64,000 nucleotides of DNA from Streptomyces sp. NBS 14/10 (GCF_002224125.1 NZ_NCSM01000042.1:127223-191222), one strand, 5' to 3'; counted from the first letter of the stretch, positions 16,551 to 26,970 are shown. The notes: generated by a model from the sequence alone, not told the origin. A program made the numbers and translations.

Positions 16551-19220
16551 CTAGTTGCCGCGCAGCACCGTCGTGACCTTGTTCCCGGCGTAGTCCTCCA
16601 GCACGGCGACGACCTTGCTGGTGGAGCCGGCCATGGTCACCGTCATCGCCGGGCGGGTGGTGCGGCCGCGGACGATATACGGCTTGTTGCCCGACCCGTA
16701 CGTCGTGGCGAACGACTTGGGCTGCCCGTCCTCCAGCACGGTCAGCGTGTGCCAGTCGGCAAGTGTCGGGCGGGAGAAGGTGAAGGTGTTGCCCGAGATC
16801 TTGACGGCGGTGGCGGGGTAGGGGCTGATCTCGGTGTCGGCGAAGGTGCCGCGTACGCCTGTGGCCGTGCCGTTCTCGGTCTTTGCGGTGAGGAGGTATT
16901 CGTCCCCGTTGACGGGTACGCCGGTCAGGGTCGCGCTCGTCTGCTGACCGGTCACCGTGACCTTCTTGGTGAAGGGGTTGGCGGTGTCGAGGCTGCGGAC
17001 CTCCAGCGTGAGTGGCTGACCGGTCTGCCTCGGGGACCATGTCGCCTTCAGCGTCCCGTCGGAGCCTGCCTTGGCGGTCAGGTCGGCCGGGGCCGAGGAC
17101 AGATCGAAGGGCACGGTCGCGGGTTTGCTCCGGGATCCGTCGGGGCCGACCGCGACGAGCTTGATCGTCCCTGAGGTGGCGGTGAACCGCTTGACGTAGT
17201 AGACGTCGTCGTAGATGCCACCGAGGTAGGTGTCGTCGAGGTAGACGTCGTAGCGGCGGACCGTGTCGTAGTCGCTTCGCTGCCACGACAGGAACAGCTC
17301 GTCGCTGCCCGGCAGCAACTGGTCGATGCGCAGCTTCTCGGGCTTGGCCGGGGTGCGGTCGACACCGTCGTGCAGGGCCAGGGCGCCCAGGTTGACCTGG
17401 TAGTTCTCGATCGGCTGTGCCCCGGCGGCGACCACGAGGCCAAGCGAGGCGATGTGCTCACCGGCGTACTTCGACAGGTCGGCGGACACGGTGGTCCAGC
17501 CCTCGGTGCGCTTACCGGAGCCGGACAGCGGCACCTGCACCACCTTGCTCGGGTCGGAGGCCAGCACCAGCGCGAGCCGGAGCTGCGAGTCGTCGTCCGC
17601 CGAGGGCTTGTTGTACGTCAGGGAGAGGGACGACCCGGCCTTGACGTTCAGGTCGGTCTTGTAGAGGCGTACGGTGTTGTCGCTGTCGAGCCTGCCACTG
17701 AGCACCAGCGAGCTGCCCCCGTTGTACGCCCCGATCTTCTGGTAGGAGAAGCGGCCGGCCGGCGTGTACTTCGGGCCGTAGTCGAAGTCGGCCTTGAGCG
17801 GCGAGCTCGCGGCGTCGATCCACCACTGCCAGGTCACCGGGATGTCCTGGAGGTTGATGTTGCCCCATTCGGCGCCGTTGGAGAGCTTGCCGTCGCTCCA
17901 GGTCGACAGGCCGTGTCCGGTGTTGAAGGATGTCGCGAAGGTGCTGCCCTTGATGACCGAGCGCTCGGCGACGTACTCCGAGATGCCCTTCCAGCTGCCC
18001 TCGGGCGTGGTGGCCCCCTGGGACGAGCCGGTCCACCAGCGGCGTTCCCGGTCGAAGACCGCCGACTGGGCCTTGTCGTCGGTCTTGTTCGCGTAGTCGG
18101 AGGAGACGAAGTCGGCGCCCAGCGTGGCGATGGCGTTCATGGGCGCGCCGTCGGTGCCGAGGTTGTTGTCGAGGTTGTACGGCTGGTCGAACTGGTACAT
18201 GCCCGCCTCTACGCCGGCGAACACGCTCTTGCGGGGGTTGAGGCCCAGGCTCTCCGCGTAGCCCTTCGACCGGGTGAGCTTGGACTTGTCCCACCAGTAG
18301 TTGAGGAAGACCGAGTCGGACACATCGCCCTCGGCCTTGTCCCGGACGAACGGGGCGTTGACCGAGTTGAACTCGTTCTGGTACGAGACCCTGCCGCTGG
18401 TGTTGTCGATGGAGTCGTACCACTGCACATACAGGCCGCCGGCGCGCAGCTGCTTGAGGAAGCGCTTGAAGGTGGGGATGTCGGCCGCGGCGACCGTGTC
18501 CTCCTGGTTGAAGAAGTAGCCGTCGAAGCCGTAGTACTTGGCGACCTCGACGAGCTTCGCGGCGGCGGGGAAGTTGCCGGCGGCGTCCCGGACGAGCAGT
18601 TCGGAGTACGTCTGGTCGCCCCGGTCGTTCGGGGAGAAGAAGATGCAGCCCAGCGACCGCACGCCGTTCGCGTGGGCGGCGTTGGTGTAACCGGGGTTGG
18701 GCAGGTTGACCGCCCCGAACTCGAACCACTTCTCCTTCCAGTCGAGGTTGGGGTCGTAGTAGTTCACGGGCACGCCCTCGGTCGGCATACCGTGCCAGGA
18801 GGCGTACACATCGGAGTACTGCCAGTAGTTGAAGAGGTACTGGCTGAACTCGTTGGTGTACGGGTGGCTCTCGAAGAACGCGTTGCCGTAGTCGCCCGCG
18901 AGGGTCAGCTGTTGGGTGTCGGCGGGCAGCGCCGGGTTGCGCTGGGTGGTGGCATCGGGGGCTATCCGGGTCTGCAGCGGCACCTTGGCGCGCAGCAGCT
19001 CGGCGTCGGTGTCGTCGGCGGGGTTCCAGCGCAGCAGGTCGGTGGAGGAGTAGCCATGCTGGTAGGGCTGGTTGGCGCCGACGGCGCTCTCCCCCGGCCA
19101 GGGGAGGGTGTCGCCGGCCACGGCGGTGCCCGCGCCCAGGGTCAGGGCCAGTGCCGCTGCCAGGGCACCGGTGCGTGCACGGGCCGAGGCCCGTCTTCTG
19201 GTGTTGCCTTGTCGTGCCAT
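16551..19220 (-). CDS. Secreted endo-beta-N-acetylglucosaminidase, GH85
   Basis: 889 residues. A Sec/Tat-like signal (ARARTGALAAALALTLGAG, ending near AVA-GD) precedes a GH85 TIM barrel (about 60-450). The family catalytic pair Asn238 and Glu240 lies in YFFNQED; GH85 enzymes use substrate assistance by the GlcNAc acetamido group. C-terminal beta-sandwich and Fn3-like domains (about 500-889) probably bind carbohydrate. The reaction is hydrolysis of the chitobiose core of N-glycans, releasing the oligosaccharide from glycoproteins outside the cell. It is the last gene of the leftward glycan operon, 42 bp after the GH5-like gene, and is the only secreted enzyme in it. Confidence 0.93.
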   Translation of the reverse strand: MARQGNTRRRASARARTGALAAALALTLGAGTAVAGDTLPWPGESAVGANQPYQHGYSSTDLLRWNPADDTDAELLRAKVPLQTRIAPDATTQRNPALPADTQQLTLAGDYGNAFFESHPYTNEFSQYLFNYWQYSDVYASWHGMPTEGVPVNYYDPNLDWKEKWFEFGAVNLPNPGYTNAAHANGVRSLGCIFFSPNDRGDQTYSELLVRDAAGNFPAAAKLVEVAKYYGFDGYFFNQEDTVAAADIPTFKRFLKQLRAGGLYVQWYDSIDNTSGRVSYQNEFNSVNAPFVRDKAEGDVSDSVFLNYWWDKSKLTRSKGYAESLGLNPRKSVFAGVEAGMYQFDQPYNLDNNLGTDGAPMNAIATLGADFVSSDYANKTDDKAQSAVFDRERRWWTGSSQGATTPEGSWKGISEYVAERSVIKGSTFATSFNTGHGLSTWSDGKLSNGAEWGNINLQDIPVTWQWWIDAASSPLKADFDYGPKYTPAGRFSYQKIGAYNGGSSLVLSGRLDSDNTVRLYKTDLNVKAGSSLSLTYNKPSADDDSQLRLALVLASDPSKVVQVPLSGSGKRTEGWTTVSADLSKYAGEHIASLGLVVAAGAQPIENYQVNLGALALHDGVDRTPAKPEKLRIDQLLPGSDELFLSWQRSDYDTVRRYDVYLDDTYLGGIYDDVYYVKRFTATSGTIKLVAVGPDGSRSKPATVPFDLSSAPADLTAKAGSDGTLKATWSPRQTGQPLTLEVRSLDTANPFTKKVTVTGQQTSATLTGVPVNGDEYLLTAKTENGTATGVRGTFADTEISPYPATAVKISGNTFTFSRPTLADWHTLTVLEDGQPKSFATTYGSGNKPYIVRGRTTRPAMTVTMAGSTSKVVAVLEDYAGNKVTTVLRGN

Positions 19221-19262
19221 ATTGCTTTCCTCGCTTTCCTTCGCATTCCCCAGGGTCTGTCG

Positions 19263-20570
19263 TCAAAGGGGGCGTCCGGCCTGGGTGTGCGCTCGGTTGA
19301 GTACTTCCGCGTCGCTGACCGAGCTGTAGAAGGTGCGCCCGGTCGGCTCGGCGTGGATGAGGGATTCGATGCCACGGGCGCTCAGTGCGTCCGGGTCCGC
19401 GGCGGATGTGGATGTGGCCAGGGCGGGGCGCGCTCCGGCGCGGGCACGGTCCATCCACGCCTCGAACACCCCGCCGCCCGGGGCGAGTTCGGCGCGGGAG
19501 ACGGGGACGTCCTCGTCGTCGACCGGAATCACGACGGCCTCCCGCCGAGGCGACGGGCGGGGGCGGTCGCGGAGCTCGTCGGCGAGTGCGGCGAAGCGCC
19601 GCCCGATCGGCTTCACCGCGCCGTCGGCGTCGATCAGACCGAGGCTGTGCTCGAGATCGGGGAAGTCCCCGAGTCGGCGTGACACATCGTGCGAGCACCA
19701 CCAGGTGATGCCCCACAGCGCCTCGCTGTCGGCCGCGGTCCGTACCGTCCGTTCGCAGAAATCGGGCGCCTGGTCCTCGGTGAGGTGGTTCAGCGGGGCT
19801 CCGACCTCCTGGAGCCACACCGGGCGGGCGGGGTCGGTGGCGAAGGCGCGGGAGAGCTCGATGAGGTAGGCGGCGTGGTGGACGCTCTCATGGGACATGG
19901 CGCCGTACCCCTGCGCCGTCCCGTTGAAGATCCACGAGTGCACCACGCTCATCTGGCCGTACCGGCTGGAGTGGGCCGGGACGAAGGGGTGGCCGTCGGC
20001 GTACCAGACGGCGTCGTATTCGGCGTTGAGCCGAAAGTGGCGGGGGTCGCGCGGCCCGGTGCCGTGCAGGGCATCGAGCCAGGACGTCACCTGGGGGGTG
20101 GTGGCGGGCATCCGGTTGGGGTGCACCGTCGAGGTGAACTGGTTGACCTCGTTGCCCAGGGTCAGCCCGAGGAAGTTGGGCAGATCGTGCAGCTGCTCGT
20201 CGAACGCCTCGACCAGCAGGGCCTGGGCGGCGATGGCGTCGGGGTCGCTGAACATGCTGCGCCGGTGCCAGTTCGCCAGCCAGCTCGGCACGAAGTCGAA
20301 GCCGGACAGATGTCCTTGGAGGACATCGACACTGGCGTCGAGTCCGGCGTCGCCGGCGATCTCCACGACCTCGCGGATGTCCTGGAGGGCGCGGCGGCGG
20401 ATCAGGGTCCGGTTCGGCTGTACCACGGGCCACAGCGGCAGGATGCGTACGTGGTCGATGCCCAGGCCGGCCAGGGCCTTCATATCGCGGCGGCTGGCCT
20501 CCCGGTCCGGGGCCAGCCAGGAGTAGAACCAGTCCTGGGAAGGCGTGTAGTTGACTCCAAACCTCAGCAT
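19263..20570 (-). CDS. GH5-like glycoside hydrolase, probable beta-mannosidase
   Basis: 435 residues, no signal peptide, so cytoplasmic. A clan GH-A TIM barrel with acid/base Glu141 (LGNEVNQF) and nucleophile Glu255 (LQEVGAP). The layout fits the GH5_18 type, members of which cleave Man-beta-1,4-GlcNAc from N-glycan cores; assignment to that subfamily is from memory of the fold and context, not from a search. In this operon an intracellular beta-mannosidase is exactly what is needed after GH38 has removed alpha-mannoses. The gene starts 1 bp after the permease stop codon. Confidence 0.75.
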   Translation of the reverse strand: MLRFGVNYTPSQDWFYSWLAPDREASRRDMKALAGLGIDHVRILPLWPVVQPNRTLIRRRALQDIREVVEIAGDAGLDASVDVLQGHLSGFDFVPSWLANWHRRSMFSDPDAIAAQALLVEAFDEQLHDLPNFLGLTLGNEVNQFTSTVHPNRMPATTPQVTSWLDALHGTGPRDPRHFRLNAEYDAVWYADGHPFVPAHSSRYGQMSVVHSWIFNGTAQGYGAMSHESVHHAAYLIELSRAFATDPARPVWLQEVGAPLNHLTEDQAPDFCERTVRTAADSEALWGITWWCSHDVSRRLGDFPDLEHSLGLIDADGAVKPIGRRFAALADELRDRPRPSPRREAVVIPVDDEDVPVSRAELAPGGGVFEAWMDRARAGARPALATSTSAADPDALSARGIESLIHAEPTGRTFYSSVSDAEVLNRAHTQAGRPL

Positions 20571-20571
20571 G

Positions 20572-21441
20572 TCAACCTTTCAGGCCGCCGGCTTCCAGCC
20601 CGCGGAAGAAGTAGCGCTGCAAGACGGCGAAGAACGCCACGATGGGAAGCAGGGCGATGATGGTGCCGGCCGCGATCAGGCGCGGGTCGTCGTAGAAGGT
20701 GCCCCGCAGCCGGTTCAGGCCGACGGTGAGGGTGTAGTTCTGTTCGTCCGACAGGACGATCAGGGGCCAGAGGAAGTCGTTCCACGAGCCGACGAACGCG
20801 AAGATCGCCACCACCGTGATCACGCCCTTGACCTGCGGCACGGATACCCGGATGAACCGCTGCCAGGCGTTGGCGCCATCCACGATGGCGGCCTCTTCGA
20901 ACTCCGCGGGGAGGTTGCGGAACGCGTTGCGCATCAGCAGCACGTTCAGCGCCGCCACCAGCGTCGGCAGGGCGACCCCGAACAGCGTGTTCACCAGCCC
21001 GGCGGTTCTGACCGTGAGGAACTGGGCGATCAGCACGGTCTCGGACGGGACCAGCAGGGCGGCCACGACGACCGCGGTCGCCAGGCCCCTGCCGCGGAAC
21101 CGCAGCTTGCCCAGGGCGTAGCCGGCGCAGGTGGCGCCGACAACGTTGCCAACCACGGCCATGGCCGCCACCGCCAGCGAGTTCAGCAGATAGCGCGGCA
21201 CCGGAACACGGTCGAGCACCGTGGCAAAGTGGTCGAGGGTGGGGTGTTCGGGGATCACCGCGGGCGGCCGGGTGTACAGCGGTTCACCGGAGCCTTTGAG
21301 GGACAGCGAGAGCTGCCACACCAGCGGTCCGGCGAGGAGCACGGCCATGAGTACGAGGATGAGATAGCGCGCCACGGAGCCCGGCCGGGCCCTGCGCCGC
21401 CGAGTGGCCGTGGTGTGCGAGCGGGAAGAGAGCCGAGCCAT
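20572..21441 (-). CDS. Carbohydrate ABC transporter permease (MalG type)
   Basis: 289 residues, six predicted transmembrane helices and the EAA loop [20 protein letters not shown] that docks the ATPase. It is the second inner-membrane subunit of a CUT1-type sugar importer. Its start codon shares one base with the stop of the preceding permease gene (TGATG), indicating coupled translation. No ATPase gene is in the operon; Streptomyces CUT1 importers commonly share MsiK. Confidence 0.9.
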   Translation of the reverse strand: MARLSSRSHTTATRRRRARPGSVARYLILVLMAVLLAGPLVWQLSLSLKGSGEPLYTRPPAVIPEHPTLDHFATVLDRVPVPRYLLNSLAVAAMAVVGNVVGATCAGYALGKLRFRGRGLATAVVVAALLVPSETVLIAQFLTVRTAGLVNTLFGVALPTLVAALNVLLMRNAFRNLPAEFEEAAIVDGANAWQRFIRVSVPQVKGVITVVAIFAFVGSWNDFLWPLIVLSDEQNYTLTVGLNRLRGTFYDDPRLIAAGTIIALLPIVAFFAVLQRYFFRGLEAGGLKG

Positions 21442-22397
21442 CAGGAACTCCTCTGCCTGCGCTGCACGGCGAGTTGTACGAGCAGCAGCGCGCCGAGGAC
21501 CACGAACATGAAGAGGCTGATCGCGCCCGCGTACCCGGTACGCGCCTGCAGCCCGGTGCCTTCCCGCTGGATCAGCATGGTCATGGTCAGATCGCCGCCG
21601 CCCACTCCCCCGGTGCCGCCGGTGAGCACGTAGATCTCGCCGAACACCCGGAAGGCCGCCACGGAGGACAGCACGGCGATGAGCGTCATCGTCGAACGCA
21701 CCCCGGGGACCGTGACGTTGAGGAAGGTGCGCACCACACCGGCGCCGTCCATCGCCGCCGCGTCGTACAGGCTCTGGTCGATATTGGCCAGGGCCGCGAG
21801 GTAGATGACCATGTAGTAGCCCAGGCCGGTCCATACGGTGACGAACATCGCGCTGAAGAGCAGCAGCCACCGGTCGCTGAGGAAGGGTACGGGCTCGGCG
21901 ACCAGGTGGAGCGTGTCGAACAGCGCGTTGACCAGACCCCGCTTGTCGAGCATGTTCGTCCAGATCAGCCCGACGACCACGGGCGACATGACGACGGGCA
22001 GATACATGGTGGTGCGGAAGAAACCCGAAAGCCGTCCCGCGCCGCTCACCAGCGTGGCGAGGATGAGCGGGAGGACCACCATGCAGGGCACCACGCACAC
22101 GGTGTAGAGCGTGGAGTTCAGCAGGGCGGTGGTGAAGCGCTCGTCGGCGAACATCCGGTGGAAGTTCTCCCAGCCGACGTACTGCCCCTGCCGCAGCAGG
22201 GTCGAGTCCGTGAAGGCCAGCCCCAGGGTGTTCGCGAACGGCACCATGACCATGAGCACGATGACGGTCAGCCCGGGCAGCAGAAACAGCCACGGGGTCA
22301 GGAACCAGCGGTGCGTGGCCAGGACGGTCCCCCCGCGGCGAGACGGGCGGCCGCCGCCTCGCTTGAGGGGGGTCCCAGGCCGGGCTTCGATGGTCAC
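21441..22397 (-). CDS. Carbohydrate ABC transporter permease (MalF type)
   Basis: 318 residues from GTG 22397, which overlaps the stop of the binding-protein gene as GTGA. Six transmembrane helices; the EAA loop is SLYDAAAMDGAGVVRTFLNV. It forms the translocation pore with the following permease. The chosen start gives the usual short basic N-terminus (MTIEARPGTPLKRGGGRPS); the frame stays open upstream but overlaps the binding protein. Confidence 0.9.
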   Translation of the reverse strand: MTIEARPGTPLKRGGGRPSRRGGTVLATHRWFLTPWLFLLPGLTVIVLMVMVPFANTLGLAFTDSTLLRQGQYVGWENFHRMFADERFTTALLNSTLYTVCVVPCMVVLPLILATLVSGAGRLSGFFRTTMYLPVVMSPVVVGLIWTNMLDKRGLVNALFDTLHLVAEPVPFLSDRWLLLFSAMFVTVWTGLGYYMVIYLAALANIDQSLYDAAAMDGAGVVRTFLNVTVPGVRSTMTLIAVLSSVAAFRVFGEIYVLTGGTGGVGGGDLTMTMLIQREGTGLQARTGYAGAISLFMFVVLGALLLVQLAVQRRQRSS

Positions 22398-23701
22398 TTG
22401 TTGGCGTCCAGCCGCTCGTTGGAGTACTTGACGGAGTCGTCCAGCGCCTTCTTCACCGACTTCTTGCCCAGCAGCGCCTGCGCTATCTGCTCGCGCAGCG
22501 TCTGGCTGTCGGCCGACCCGGAGAACGCCGGCGGCCACCACACGACCGCCTTCTTCACCTGGGCGGTGCTCTCCAGCCGCACCTTGGTGGCCGGGTCCCC
22601 GTCGTCCTTGGTGAAGTACGCGTCGTCCAGCGTCCCGGCCGACGAGGGGAAGACCGACGCCTTCTTGGCGAAGGCGAGCTGGTTGGTCGAGTCCGTCACG
22701 TACTTGGCGAAGGCGAGCGCGAGGGACTGGTTCTTGCTGTTGGCGTTGACGACCAGGGACTCGATGTACATGTTGGGCGCGCTGCTGTTGATCCGGGGCC
22801 CGATGCCCAGGTTCTTGTAGACCTTGGGCGCGGTGGCCTTCAGATCGTCCAGCGTGTACGAGCTGCCGGGCAGATAGGCCAGGCGGCCCGCCTTGAACTC
22901 CTCGACCTCCTTGGTCTGCAGGTTGTTCAGCGCCTCCTCGTCCATCCCCTTCTTGGCGTACAGCTTGCGGAACCGCTCGACGTACTCCACGCCCTTGGCG
23001 TCGTTGTAGGTGAACTTCTCACCGCGCTCGTCCATGAGCGGCACGCCGTACTCGCCGAAGGTCTCGATGGCGGGCATCCTGGCGATCATCATCGTGTCCG
23101 AGCACTTCTCGGCCATGGTCTCCGCCTGGTCGAACAGCTCGTCGTAGGTGGCGGGAAGCTTGTCGGGGTTCAGCCCGCACTTCTTGAACAGGGCCTTGTT
23201 GAAGAAGGACGGACCGGTGTTCAGGTACCACGGATAGCCGTACGTGCCACCGCCCAGGCCGTCGAACGTCATGGCCTCCCACGCCTTGTCCAGATACTTG
23301 CCCTCGGCCTTCGGGTCGGCCTTGCTCAGGTCGAGCAGGACGCCTGCCTGCGCCAGGGTGTAGGCGGCCTCCGGCCCCATGTCGACCACGTCGGGGAGGG
23401 AGTTGGCCGCGGCGTCGGCGGACAGCTTGTCCTGGTAGCCCTCGGCGGGCTGGTCCACCCACTTGATATCGGTGCCCGGGTGGGCCTTCTCGAACGCGGC
23501 GATGAGGTCGTTGAAGTACGAGGTGAACTTGTCGTTCTTCAGATTCCAGGTCTGGAAGGTGATCTTGCCGGACACCTTTCCGTCCGGTGCCTTCGCCGAG
23601 GTGTCGCCGCCGCCACCGCCGCCGGTGACACAGGCGGACAGCAGCAACGATCCAAGGGCCAGTCCCGCGGTGAGCGCGGCCCGTCTTCCTGCTGACTTCA
23701 T
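22394..23701 (-). CDS. Sugar-binding lipoprotein of the glycan ABC importer
   Basis: 435 residues. A lipoprotein signal (MKSAGRRAALTAGLALGSLL, then lipobox LSAC) is followed by a Gly-rich linker and a cluster B/D solute-binding fold with aromatic ligand-contact segments (YGYPWYLNTGPSFFN, VWWPPAFSG). It captures the released oligosaccharide outside the membrane. It overlaps the GH38 gene by an ATGA at 23698-23701. The predicted ligand is a mannose-rich N-glycan oligosaccharide, by context. Confidence 0.9.
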   Translation of the reverse strand: MKSAGRRAALTAGLALGSLLLSACVTGGGGGGDTSAKAPDGKVSGKITFQTWNLKNDKFTSYFNDLIAAFEKAHPGTDIKWVDQPAEGYQDKLSADAAANSLPDVVDMGPEAAYTLAQAGVLLDLSKADPKAEGKYLDKAWEAMTFDGLGGGTYGYPWYLNTGPSFFNKALFKKCGLNPDKLPATYDELFDQAETMAEKCSDTMMIARMPAIETFGEYGVPLMDERGEKFTYNDAKGVEYVERFRKLYAKKGMDEEALNNLQTKEVEEFKAGRLAYLPGSSYTLDDLKATAPKVYKNLGIGPRINSSAPNMYIESLVVNANSKNQSLALAFAKYVTDSTNQLAFAKKASVFPSSAGTLDDAYFTKDDGDPATKVRLESTAQVKKAVVWWPPAFSGSADSQTLREQIAQALLGKKSVKKALDDSVKYSNERLDANK

Positions 23702-26700
23702 TCGTCTTCTCCTGACATGGGGTGGGTGGTGGCGCCTTCGGGTCGGGGGGCGATGCGCAGGGTCGCCACCTGGAAGGGGCCGAGTTCCAGGGCCGCGCCG
23801 TCGGCGGGACGGCGCGCGCCGGCCGAGGTCCGGGGCAGGGCCGTGGACAGGTGGTCCTTGGCTGCGTCCTCGGCGGCTTCTTCGGTCGGGAGTGCGCGTT
23901 CCAGCAGGTCGGTCTCCCATACGACGGCGTCCGCGGCGAGCCCGGCACAGGGCCGGAGCAGGGCTCGCGCCCGGGCGCCCTGCGTCTCGTAGACCCGTAC
24001 GACGAGGTCGCCGGAGCCGTCGTCGGCGAGCTTGACCCAGTCGACGATGGCGTGGCCCGTCAGCGGCTCGATGGCCACCAGCGGTTCCCGCGGTGGGAGC
24101 GCCGCGATGTCGGGCGCGTTGAACAACGACGCGGCCTCCACCGCGGCGGGCACATCCGCACCGGGCAGCAGCGCCCAGCGGAAGTGGTGGCGGCCCACAT
24201 CGGCGTCCGGGTCCGGGAAGCGGCTGCCGCGCAGCAGCGACAGCCGGACGACGGTGGAGTCGCGGTCGGCGCGGGCGTCGGCGCCGTACATGGTGTCGTT
24301 GAGGATCGCCAGCCCAAAGGCGCCGTCGGCCACCTGGATGTACCGGTGCATGGCGGCCTCGAACATCGCGTCCTCCGCCCCGGTGTTCACCAGGAGTGGC
24401 CGCTCGACGTAGCCGTACTGCGTCTCGTACCGGGCCGTACGTGCCACGACGTGGACCGGCAGAGCGACCTTGAGCAGGCGCTCACGCTCCTGCCAGTCGA
24501 CCTCGCACTCCGTCTCGAACCGTCCGGTGCCCGCCCTCAGCCACATCGTCAGCGTGACGGTCGACGCGCCGAACCGCCGGACGACCTCGACGCCGGCGTC
24601 GGGTCCGTCCTGGACCACGGTCCGGCTGGTGACGTCGTCGACCACCTGGAAGTGCCGCAGGGCGTGCCGGTCCACGTCCCATGCGTCCCACCGCACCGGC
24701 TCGTCGCGGAACAGCTGCAGTACGCCCGCGCGCCCGCCGGGCGGCACCACCTCCCGGCCGCCGCGCAGGTCGACGAGCGAGGTGATGTGGCCGTCGGCGT
24801 CGATGACGACCCGCAGCAGGCCGTCGTCCAGGACAGTCGCACCGGCTTCCCCGTCGGCGATCCGGACGGGGTCCGGATCGCTCTCGGCGTCGGCGGTGCG
24901 TGCCGATACGAACGGAGGAAGCAACTCTGCCGTCCGTCCGGCCGTCTTCCTGTCCGTCGTAGTGCCCAGGGCCTTGGCCGCCTCGTCGATGAGCTCCCGC
25001 AGGCGGGCCTCGGTCGCCCGGTAGGTGTCGCGGGCCTCGCGGTGCACCCAGCTGATCGAGGTGCCCGGCAGGATGTCGTGGAACTGGTGCAGAAGCACGG
25101 TGCGCCAGATCTCGTCGAGGCGATCCTTCGGATAGGGTGCCCCGCGCAGGACCGTGGCCGCCGCGCTCAGATACTCGGCCGCCCTGAGCAGCGATTCGCA
25201 GGCCCGGTTGTGCCGCTTCATCGCCACCTGGGAGGTCAGGGTGCCCCGGTGCAGCTCCAGGTACAGCTCGCCGCGGTGGACGGGTGCCAGCGGCGGCGCG
25301 ACCGACTCGACCTCGCGCAGCTCCGCCTCGGCGTCCTCGAAGAACTCCGCCGGAGTCCGGGACACCACGCGTGGCGCGCCCTCCAGGTCGGCGAGGCGGC
25401 GCAGCCGTTCGGCCATCTCCCGGGTGGGCCCGCCGCCGCCGTCGCCATAGCCGTAGGGCAACAGCGAGTGGGAGGCGATCGCCTTGTCCTTGAAGGTGGT
25501 GACCGCGTGGCGCAGTTCGCGGGCGGTGACCTCGGCGGCATAGGTCTCGGCGGGTGGGAAGTGGGTGAAGATCCGGGTGCCGTCGATGCCCTCCCACCAG
25601 AAGGAGTGGTGCGGGAAGGTCGTGGTGTCGTTCCAGGAGATCTTCTGGGTCAGGAACCAGCGGGCCCCGGCCCGGCGCGCCAACTGCGGCAGCGCGCCCG
25701 AATAGCCGAAGGAGTCCGGCAGCCACACCTCCCGCGCCTCGATGCCGAAGCGGTCGAGGAAGTAGCGCTTGCCGTAGGTCAGTTGGCGCACCAGCGACTC
25801 GCCGGTGGGTATGACGCCGTCCGGCTCCACCCACATCCCGCCGACCGGCACCAGTTGCCCGCGCTCGACGTGGTCCCGTACCCGTGCGAAGAGTTCGGGG
25901 TAGTGCTCTTCGAGCCAGGCGAAGTGCTGGGCCGCCGACATGGTGTAGACGAGATCGGGATGGGCGTCCAGCAGCGCGAGGGCGTTGGAGACGGTCCTGG
26001 CGAGTTTGCGCACCGTCTCGCGCAGCGGCCACAGCCACGCCGAGTCCATATGCGCATGCCCCACCGCGGTGATGCGGTGGGCGGAGGAGTGCGCGGGCGC
26101 GGCCAGGAGCGGGGCGAGGACGGCGCGTGCCCGGTGGGCGCTGCCTTCTGCGTCCGCCTCGTCGTAAACGTCCAGAGCGTGCTCGATTCCGCGGAGCAGC
26201 CGCCAGTGGCGCGGCTCGTCCTCGGTGAGTTCGGCGGCCAGACCGCCGAGCACGTCGAGGTCGGACAGGAGCGCGTACACCTCCGGCGAGAACACGGCGG
26301 TCTCCGCGCGCCGCAGCCGGAACTGCTCGAACGGCTCCTGCGCGCCCTTCTCACCGTGCTCGGTGACGACGAAGGGCGGCAGCCCCAACAGGAGCGGGTT
26401 GGCCGCGGCCTCCACATACAGTTCGAAGTGGCCGTCGGAGTCGAGCAATCCGCAGCCGGCGGGACCTTCGCCGAGCCGGATCGCCGTCTGCCGCGGGTGC
26501 AGCCCCTTGACGATGGTGCCGTCCGGTGTGAAGACCAAGCCCTCGCAGTGACCGCCGACGGAGTGGTCGAACCAGCCCAGGTCGAGCAGGAGGTCGATCG
26601 CTCCGGGGGTTTGGGGCTCGACCTCGCCGCGGATACGGAACCAGGTCGTGGACCACGGCGGCCCCCAGGCGTCGCCCAGGGCGAAGGGGCGGTAGTCGGG

Positions 26701-26883
26701 ACGGCCGCGCCGGGGTTCCGGCGTCAGCCCGAGCGCATGACGGGGGCTCACCGGCTCGCCGTCGTCCCCGACCGCCCATGCCTCGATCTCAACTGCCCCC
26801 AGACGGCGGTGGACCTGGGGAAGGATGCGTTCCCGACGCACGCGGTCGAGTCGCTCGAGCGTCCTGCTGAAGTGATTGTGCAT
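23698..26883 (-). CDS. Alpha-mannosidase, GH38
   Basis: 1061 residues, cytoplasmic. The N-terminal lid domain is followed by the GH38 catalytic domain with the zinc-binding HAHMDSAWLW (Asp280) and the nucleophile Asp390 in WLPDSFGYSG, a helical domain, and beta-sandwich domains to the C-terminus. It removes alpha-linked mannose from imported glycans. ATG 26883 (GGAGAG upstream) is chosen; the frame is open to 26982, but that would place the start inside the operator region. It is the first gene of the operon, directly downstream of two LacI-type palindromes. Confidence 0.93.
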   Translation of the reverse strand: MHNHFSRTLERLDRVRRERILPQVHRRLGAVEIEAWAVGDDGEPVSPRHALGLTPEPRRGRPDYRPFALGDAWGPPWSTTWFRIRGEVEPQTPGAIDLLLDLGWFDHSVGGHCEGLVFTPDGTIVKGLHPRQTAIRLGEGPAGCGLLDSDGHFELYVEAAANPLLLGLPPFVVTEHGEKGAQEPFEQFRLRRAETAVFSPEVYALLSDLDVLGGLAAELTEDEPRHWRLLRGIEHALDVYDEADAEGSAHRARAVLAPLLAAPAHSSAHRITAVGHAHMDSAWLWPLRETVRKLARTVSNALALLDAHPDLVYTMSAAQHFAWLEEHYPELFARVRDHVERGQLVPVGGMWVEPDGVIPTGESLVRQLTYGKRYFLDRFGIEAREVWLPDSFGYSGALPQLARRAGARWFLTQKISWNDTTTFPHHSFWWEGIDGTRIFTHFPPAETYAAEVTARELRHAVTTFKDKAIASHSLLPYGYGDGGGGPTREMAERLRRLADLEGAPRVVSRTPAEFFEDAEAELREVESVAPPLAPVHRGELYLELHRGTLTSQVAMKRHNRACESLLRAAEYLSAAATVLRGAPYPKDRLDEIWRTVLLHQFHDILPGTSISWVHREARDTYRATEARLRELIDEAAKALGTTTDRKTAGRTAELLPPFVSARTADAESDPDPVRIADGEAGATVLDDGLLRVVIDADGHITSLVDLRGGREVVPPGGRAGVLQLFRDEPVRWDAWDVDRHALRHFQVVDDVTSRTVVQDGPDAGVEVVRRFGASTVTLTMWLRAGTGRFETECEVDWQERERLLKVALPVHVVARTARYETQYGYVERPLLVNTGAEDAMFEAAMHRYIQVADGAFGLAILNDTMYGADARADRDSTVVRLSLLRGSRFPDPDADVGRHHFRWALLPGADVPAAVEAASLFNAPDIAALPPREPLVAIEPLTGHAIVDWVKLADDGSGDLVVRVYETQGARARALLRPCAGLAADAVVWETDLLERALPTEEAAEDAAKDHLSTALPRTSAGARRPADGAALELGPFQVATLRIAPRPEGATTHPMSGEDE

Positions 26884-26920
26884 GCGTGGTTCTCTCCGCG
26901 GAGGAGGAGCGACAGGCCAT

Positions 26921-26934
26921 CTAATACGTTTTAG
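26921..26934. promoter_or_regulatory. LacI-type operator, proximal to GH38
   Basis: CTAATACGTTTTAG is a palindrome about the central CG with one mismatched pair, the usual form of a LacI/CcpA-class operator. It lies 37 bp upstream of the GH38 start. Confidence 0.8.
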
Positions 26935-26956
26935 TAGTAGCGCGAGTGGCCGCAGA

Positions 26957-26970
26957 CTAATACGTTTCAG
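26957..26970. promoter_or_regulatory. LacI-type operator, proximal to lacI
   Basis: CTAATACGTTTCAG repeats the first site with one change. The two centres are 36 bp apart in the short gap between the divergent GH38 and LacI genes, so one regulator can control both the operon and itself. Confidence 0.78.

Noticed and set aside
17370..19682. 770-residue open frame opposite the GH85 gene
   Set aside because: It is the complement of a well-supported gene, has no motif, and consists of Val/Gly/Arg-rich shadow sequence typical of high-GC antisense frames.
23722..26934. 1070-residue open frame opposite the GH38 and binding-protein genes
   Set aside because: Antisense shadow of GH38 with no recognisable domain; it also runs through the operator region.
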